Shown in pieces: positions 5,586-8,834 of a stretch of DNA of 8,834 nucleotides. Position 1 is the first letter of the stretch. Each line of letters opens with the position of its first letter. This DNA is from Bacteroidota bacterium (GTDB lineage: Bacteria > Bacteroidota > Bacteroidia > Bacteroidales > JAAYUG01), in assembly GCA_021812865.1 (NCBI GenBank), contig JAKAMP010000086.1, forward strand, positions 1 through 8,834, in the 5' to 3' direction. The position numbers and the translations under genes are program-made. The notes under the pieces are model-generated. The model saw only the letters and a program-made list of their open reading frames with translations, ran no database searches and was not told where the DNA came from.

Positions 5586-5933
5586 CAGCCACTCTTTAGC
5601 CTCCTCCGTGCTGTTGAATACATTGATGTGGCGGCCGGTTAGCTTGAGCAGTCCGTTGAAGATGAGTTGCAGTCCGTTGAGCCCGATCACTGCGCTGGCT
5701 TTGATGTAAGGCTTGTTATCCTTCAGGAATTCGTTGAACAGCTCCTTGATCTCGTTGCTGAACCGCATGCCGGTGACATTGGAGATGGTAAGCACCGAGC
5801 ACGGGGGCTGGGTGCGGATGTACTGCACGCTCTCGGTCATGATGTCCCTGATCTCCGAAGCATGGGCTGTATTGGAGAAATCCATGTAAAAGATCGTCTT
5901 TCCTTTGTGTTCGAGTTGCTGTGTACGGGACAT
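5571..5933 (-). CDS. STAS/SpoIIAA-like single-domain protein
   Basis: This 120-residue cytosolic protein shows the alternating strand-helix layout of SpoIIAA-like/STAS-fold proteins. A first strand (KTIFYMDFSN, about 12-21) and a helix are followed by a core strand (SVLTISNVTG, 46-55). Next come the helix NEIKELFNEFLKDNKPYIKA and the strand ASAVIGLNGLQ, with a final helix EEAKEWL. It lacks the classical DS(S/T)G phosphorylation site of anti-sigma antagonists, since the matching loop reads SNVTGMRFSNE. It is therefore more likely of the SEC14/STAS-like hypothetical class found in Bacteroidota, with no known ligand. No kinase or sigma-factor partner is nearby. The last four residues come from an intergenic repeat, so the natural C-terminus may once have been different. 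A well-spaced promoter lies 40 bases upstream. Confidence 0.75.
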   Translation of the reverse strand: MSRTQQLEHKGKTIFYMDFSNTAHASEIRDIMTESVQYIRTQPPCSVLTISNVTGMRFSNEIKELFNEFLKDNKPYIKASAVIGLNGLQLIFNGLLKLTGRHINVFNSTEEAKEWLVNSD

Positions 5934-5973
5934 ACGATGAGTGATGTTGGTTATTTATTCTGAATACGCAATG

Positions 5974-6004
5974 TAAAGGTATGGAAGCCTGTTTAGCATT
6001 CAAA
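5974..6004 (-). promoter_or_regulatory. Bacteroidota-type promoter of the STAS-like gene
   Basis: On the minus strand TTTG (6004-6001), a 19-base spacer and TACCTTTA (5981-5974) match the -33/-7 consensus with a single mismatch at the last base. Transcription would start near 5967, giving a leader of roughly 33 bases before the ATG at 5933. Confidence 0.65.
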
Positions 6005-6050
6005 ATCTTCTGAGGCGAAAATAGGATTTTTCCGTTGGATTGACAATGAT

Positions 6051-6090
6051 GATTCAAAGATTCAGAGATTAAAGTATTCGGAAATTAAAG
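6051..6090 (+). repeat. Degenerate octamer array (GATTCAAA type)
   Basis: Five adjacent 8-base units read GATTCAAA, GATTCAGA, GATTAAAG, TATTCGGA and AATTAAAG. The ATT core at positions 2-4 is constant. It is shorter and more degenerate than the GTCT arrays, but it has the same exact period. Confidence 0.5.
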
Positions 6091-6137
6091 ACATCTTCGG
6101 CCATAAGAATTTATCTCAGCTGTTGGCAGGAGAAAAT

Positions 6138-6157
6138 GTCTGGCGGTCTGGCGGTCT
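6138..6157 (+). repeat. GTCT octamer tandem array, locus B
   Basis: GTCT occurs at 6138, 6146 and 6154, spaced by eight, as two exact copies of GTCTGGCG and a partial third. A further GTCTTGTT lies at 6173. It has the same pattern and strand as the arrays at 2954 and 8676. Confidence 0.6.
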
Positions 6158-6326
6158 CCTTTACGGCGGAAGGTCTTGTTATCAGGCGAGGAGTTGGGGT
6201 GAGGGGCGGTTGCTATTCAATCAATGTTGGAAATTTTACAATTGTTTGACGATGGATTGATTATTGTTTGGCTACTGAATGACTTTTCCCGTTTTGTATT
6301 GAGAAGGAGGAAAGGGGAGGGGATTT

Positions 6327-6382
6327 GCGATTTTTGAGTTGCGAATCGCGAATTTTCGAATCCCGAATCGCAAATCGGGATC
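6327..6382. repeat. Heptamer array of GCGAATC type with inverted symmetry
   Basis: Eight adjacent 7-base units read GCGATTT, TTGAGTT, GCGAATC, GCGAATT, TTCGAAT, CCCGAAT, CGCAAAT and CGGGATC. The outer ends also form a perfect 10-bp inverted repeat, GATTTGCGAT (6322-6331) with ATCGCAAATC (6367-6376), so the whole unit can fold into a hairpin. It lies 70 bases before the GH92 start. Confidence 0.65.
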
Positions 6383-6452
6383 AATGCAGAACAAGGTATG
6401 GGGGAATTCCCTTACTTTGTTCAATAATCTTTTTTTCAAACCTATTCAGACC

Positions 6453-8669
6453 ATGCGGATATTCAGCATAGCCATTGTAGCGGCGGCCATTGTTTTTCTT
6501 ACTGGCTGCAGGAATGATGAGGGCGTGTACGTCGATCCTTCCATCGGAAGCGTGGCTCCTTTGCTTACCACCCTGGGTCCTACTGTGCACCGGCCCAACT
6601 CGATGGTGCGGGTATTTCCCATTACCCAGCCCGGCCTCTCGGATAAGTATTTTTCGGACCGCATCTTCGGCTTTCCCCTTAATATTCCCGCCTACCGCGA
6701 CCGCTACATCGGTTCGCTCATGGCCACCACGGGGGCGGCTTGCCTGAATCCCGATTCGCTGTCGTCGTTGTACGACCATACCTCCGAGGAGTCGCACCCG
6801 TGGGTTCACCAGGTGTGGCTGCAGGATTTCGATATCGACGCCAGCTGGACCACCAGCGAGCATGCCGTTCTGTACCGGTTCACCTTCAACCGGGAGGCCG
6901 GGGGTAACCTGGTATTCCGGTTGTCGGGCAACTGTATGATCGAGGCATTGGGTCAGGACAGCCTTGCCGGCTGGGAAGAATTCAACGGCATGAAACAGTA
7001 TTTTTTCTGCCGGCTCGATCATCCTTGGCATCAGCTTGCACTGTACCGTAACGATACACTGGTACAGGAGCAAACGGCAGACAGCATCGGGAATAAGGTG
7101 CTGGTACTGTCCTTCGGTAAAGATACACGCGAGGTGGAAGCCAGGATAGGGATTTCGTATATCGATATACCACAGGCTTCTGTAAACCTGGAAAAAGAGA
7201 CCAGCGGAAAGACATTCCGTTCCATTGAAAATGAAAGTCATGCCCTCTGGAAGAAAGCGCTGGGCAAAATCGAGGTGGAAGGCGCAACGGACCGGGAGAA
7301 AAGGATATTCTATACCGGCCTGTACCGGGCGTATGAACGGATGGTGAATATTTCCGAGTATGGACGGTATTACAGCGGTTATGATCACCAGGTGCATAAA
7401 GATAACGGGGACGGGTTTTACGTGGACGACTGGCTGTGGGACACCTTCCGGTCGCTGCACCCGCTCATGTTCATCCTCGATCCCGCCATGCAGGCGAAGG
7501 AATTGAAATCATACATCAGCATATACGAGCAGAGTGGCTGGATGCCGCTGTTCCCGCAGGTATTCGGGGACAATCCCTGTATGCTGGGCAACCATTCGGC
7601 GGCGCTGTTTGCCGATGCCTGGGCCAAGGGCATCCGCGGGTTTGACCTGGCAAAGGCGTATGAAGGCATCCGAAAAAATGCACTCGAAGGAACACTGCTT
7701 CCCTGGAGGAACGGTCCGAAAACACCGCTGGATGATTTTTACAACCACTATGGCTGGTTTCCGGCGCTGCCACCCGACAGTGCAGAGCCATACCCGCAGG
7801 TGCATCCCTGGGAGAAAAGACAGGCGGTAGCCGTAACGCTGGAGGAGAGCCTGGATGACGCATGCACTGCCTTGCTGGCAAAGGCGCTTGGCAAAAAGGA
7901 AGATGTCCGTCTCTTTGAAAAACGATCGAAGAATTTTGTGAATGTGTTTAATCCCGCCACCGGCTTTATGTCGCCAAAACGAGCCAACGGAGAGTGGGTT
8001 ACGCCTTTCGATCCGCAGCTCTCGGCCTGGTACGGGGCAAGGATGTATTTCACCGAAAACGACTCCTGGATATGGACCTGGAACGTGACGGAAGATATTC
8101 CCGGACTGATCGGGCTGATGGGAGGGAACGAAAAATTCGCCGCCCGTCTGGATGAGTTGTTCAACCGGGGACCGGAGAACGGGAAGTGGATGTTTATGGG
8201 ACAGTTCCCCGATGCAACAGGATTGCAGGGGCTATACGTAGCCGGCAATGAGCCTGCCTTTCATATTCCATACCTGTACGATTATTGCGGCCAACCCTGG
8301 AAGACACAGCGAAAGATCAGGCAGATCATGCAGGTGTGGTTCGACGATTCCCCGCTGGGCCTGCCGGGCGATGAGGATGGAGGCGCCATGTCGGCCTGGT
8401 ACATTTTCTCGGCCATGGGCTTTTACCCGGTCACCCCGGGCAGCGCCATATATGCCTTGGGAAGTCCGGTTTTCAACAAGATCACCATTCACCTGCCCGG
8501 CGGGAAAAGGTTTGTGGTGGAGGCACACGGCAATTCACCCAAAAATGTATATATCCAATCGGCCATATTGAACGGAAAGCCGCTGAAGTCGCCCTTTTTC
8601 AGCCATGACGAGCTGACGAGGGGCGGGAAGCTTACCTTGCTGATGGGGCCCAGACCAGTGAGGGAATGA
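6453..8669 (+). CDS. GH92-family glycosidase lipoprotein (probable exo-alpha-mannosidase)
   Basis: This 738-residue protein carries a lipoprotein signal peptide, MRIFSIAIVAAAIVFLTGC, with lipobox LTGC and acylated Cys19. The mature end CRNDE is acid-rich, as in surface-exported Bacteroidota lipoproteins. An N-terminal beta domain begins YVDPSIGSVAP, a divergent form of the GH92 opening. The catalytic (alpha/alpha)6 region shows DDWLWDTFRSLHP (325-337) and LGNHSAALFADAW. YFTENDSWIWTW gives the probable catalytic acid Glu535, GNEPAFHIPYLYDYCGQPW follows (Glu600), and GDEDGGAMSAWYIF gives the base Asp640/Asp642. The Glu-to-Asp spacing of about 105-107 is close to that in characterised Bacteroides enzymes (Glu533, Asp642/Asp644 in BT3990, from memory). 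GH92 enzymes are calcium-dependent inverting exo-alpha-mannosidases acting on N-glycan or mannan ends. Linkage specificity is not readable. An in-frame TTG at 6339 would add 38 residues, partly repeat-encoded, so the ATG at 6453 is preferred. No SusC/SusD genes adjoin. Confidence 0.93.
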   Translation: MRIFSIAIVAAAIVFLTGCRNDEGVYVDPSIGSVAPLLTTLGPTVHRPNSMVRVFPITQPGLSDKYFSDRIFGFPLNIPAYRDRYIGSLMATTGAACLNPDSLSSLYDHTSEESHPWVHQVWLQDFDIDASWTTSEHAVLYRFTFNREAGGNLVFRLSGNCMIEALGQDSLAGWEEFNGMKQYFFCRLDHPWHQLALYRNDTLVQEQTADSIGNKVLVLSFGKDTREVEARIGISYIDIPQASVNLEKETSGKTFRSIENESHALWKKALGKIEVEGATDREKRIFYTGLYRAYERMVNISEYGRYYSGYDHQVHKDNGDGFYVDDWLWDTFRSLHPLMFILDPAMQAKELKSYISIYEQSGWMPLFPQVFGDNPCMLGNHSAALFADAWAKGIRGFDLAKAYEGIRKNALEGTLLPWRNGPKTPLDDFYNHYGWFPALPPDSAEPYPQVHPWEKRQAVAVTLEESLDDACTALLAKALGKKEDVRLFEKRSKNFVNVFNPATGFMSPKRANGEWVTPFDPQLSAWYGARMYFTENDSWIWTWNVTEDIPGLIGLMGGNEKFAARLDELFNRGPENGKWMFMGQFPDATGLQGLYVAGNEPAFHIPYLYDYCGQPWKTQRKIRQIMQVWFDDSPLGLPGDEDGGAMSAWYIFSAMGFYPVTPGSAIYALGSPVFNKITIHLPGGKRFVVEAHGNSPKNVYIQSAILNGKPLKSPFFSHDELTRGGKLTLLMGPRPVRE

Positions 8670-8675
8670 ATGTTT

Positions 8676-8733
8676 GGTCTATCTGGTCTCCTGGTCTACT
8701 GGTCTTCTGGTCTGTCTGGTCTTCTGGTCTTCG
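8676..8733 (+). repeat. GTCT octamer tandem array, locus C
   Basis: GGTCT occurs at 8676, 8685, 8693, 8701, 8709, 8718 and 8726, spaced 9, 8, 8, 8, 9 and 8. The common unit is CTGGTCTN. It begins six bases after the GH92 stop codon. It is the longest GTCT array in the window, with seven units. Confidence 0.8.
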
Positions 8734-8834
8734 CTACGGTGGATGGTTTCTGCTTTGGCGGATGGGTTGAGTTTCGGGGCTGGGGAAGGTCAAAATTTAC
8801 AGAGAGGGTTTTGATTTTCGGGATTTTTGCAGTT
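8734..8834. other. Trailing non-coding sequence
   Basis: The stretch is G-rich to about 8790 and then mixed. No open frame with coding character, terminator or well-spaced promoter is visible before the window ends. Confidence 0.5.

Larger units (their letters stand above)
6005..6452. other. Gene-free stretch between the STAS-like gene and the GH92 gene
   Basis: No coding region is supported. It holds an ATT-type octamer array (6051-6090), a short GTCT octamer array (6138-6157), a G-rich purine tract (6185-6210 and 6301-6322) and a heptamer array with inverted symmetry (6327-6382). The closest promoter-like match to the GH92 start is TTACTTTG at 6413-6420. It has one mismatch to TAnnTTTG and no -33 partner, so I do not call it. 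Confidence 0.6.

Noticed and set aside
5571..5933. Classical SpoIIAA anti-anti-sigma factor
   Set aside because: The conserved DS(S/T)G phosphorylation loop is missing, and no anti-sigma kinase or sigma factor gene adjoins.
6339..6452. A longer GH92 protein starting at an in-frame TTG at 6339
   Set aside because: The extra 38 residues are partly a translation of the heptamer array, and they would bury the clear lipoprotein signal that begins at the ATG at 6453.
6381..7460. A 359-codon minus-strand open frame opposite the GH92 gene
   Set aside because: It lies entirely antisense to a well-supported enzyme gene, and its translation has no recognisable domain. It is best explained by the codon bias of the opposite strand.
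8676..8733. CRISPR array
   Set aside because: The units are 8-9 bases long with no spacers, and the repeat is degenerate. No cas-like gene is nearby.

Overview
The window looks like a chromosomal segment from a member of the Bacteroidota. Three things point there. Promoters match the Bacteroidota pattern TTTG-N19/20-TAnnTTTG (perfect upstream of the tRNA). Gene starts lack Shine-Dalgarno sequences. The gene content is also typical: a PadR/PspC-domain operon and a GH92 glycosidase lipoprotein. I cannot name a genus. The flanking genes are moderately GC-rich by eye. The block from about 3340 to 5480 is clearly AT-rich, which suggests a separate origin.

Layout. Bases 1-43 hold what may be the start of a minus-strand gene leaving the window. 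Bases 339-2952 (+) form a probable three-gene operon: a short PspC-domain membrane protein, a PadR-type repressor, and a long PspC-domain membrane protein whose first 200 residues are paralogous to the short one. A tRNA-Gln(UUG) with its own promoter and a rho-independent terminator follows at 3265-3384. Next comes an AT-rich minus-strand pair (5233 to 3529): a two-domain protein with a DUF488 domain at its C-terminus, and one base later a 272-residue partner. The partner belongs to a family usually left uncharacterised, and it ends in QLDLF, the consensus peptide for binding the DNA sliding clamp. A 12-bp direct repeat brackets the pair. Further on are a minus-strand STAS/SpoIIAA-like single-domain protein (5933-5571) with a good promoter, and then a divergent GH92-family exo-alpha-mannosidase-type lipoprotein (6453-8669, +).

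The spaces between genes are unusual. Most carry short degenerate tandem arrays with a period of exactly 7 or 8 bases. The octamers with an invariant GTCT occur at three separate loci. Two of those start within seven bases of a stop codon, and a heptamer array supplies the stop codon of the STAS-like gene.

How the genes work together. The PadR protein probably controls the PspC membrane proteins in an envelope-stress role. The DUF488 pair is translationally coupled and probably acts on nucleic acid; this pair is the best candidate here for a little-described system. The GH92 enzyme would trim mannosides at the cell envelope and has no SusC/SusD neighbours inside the window.
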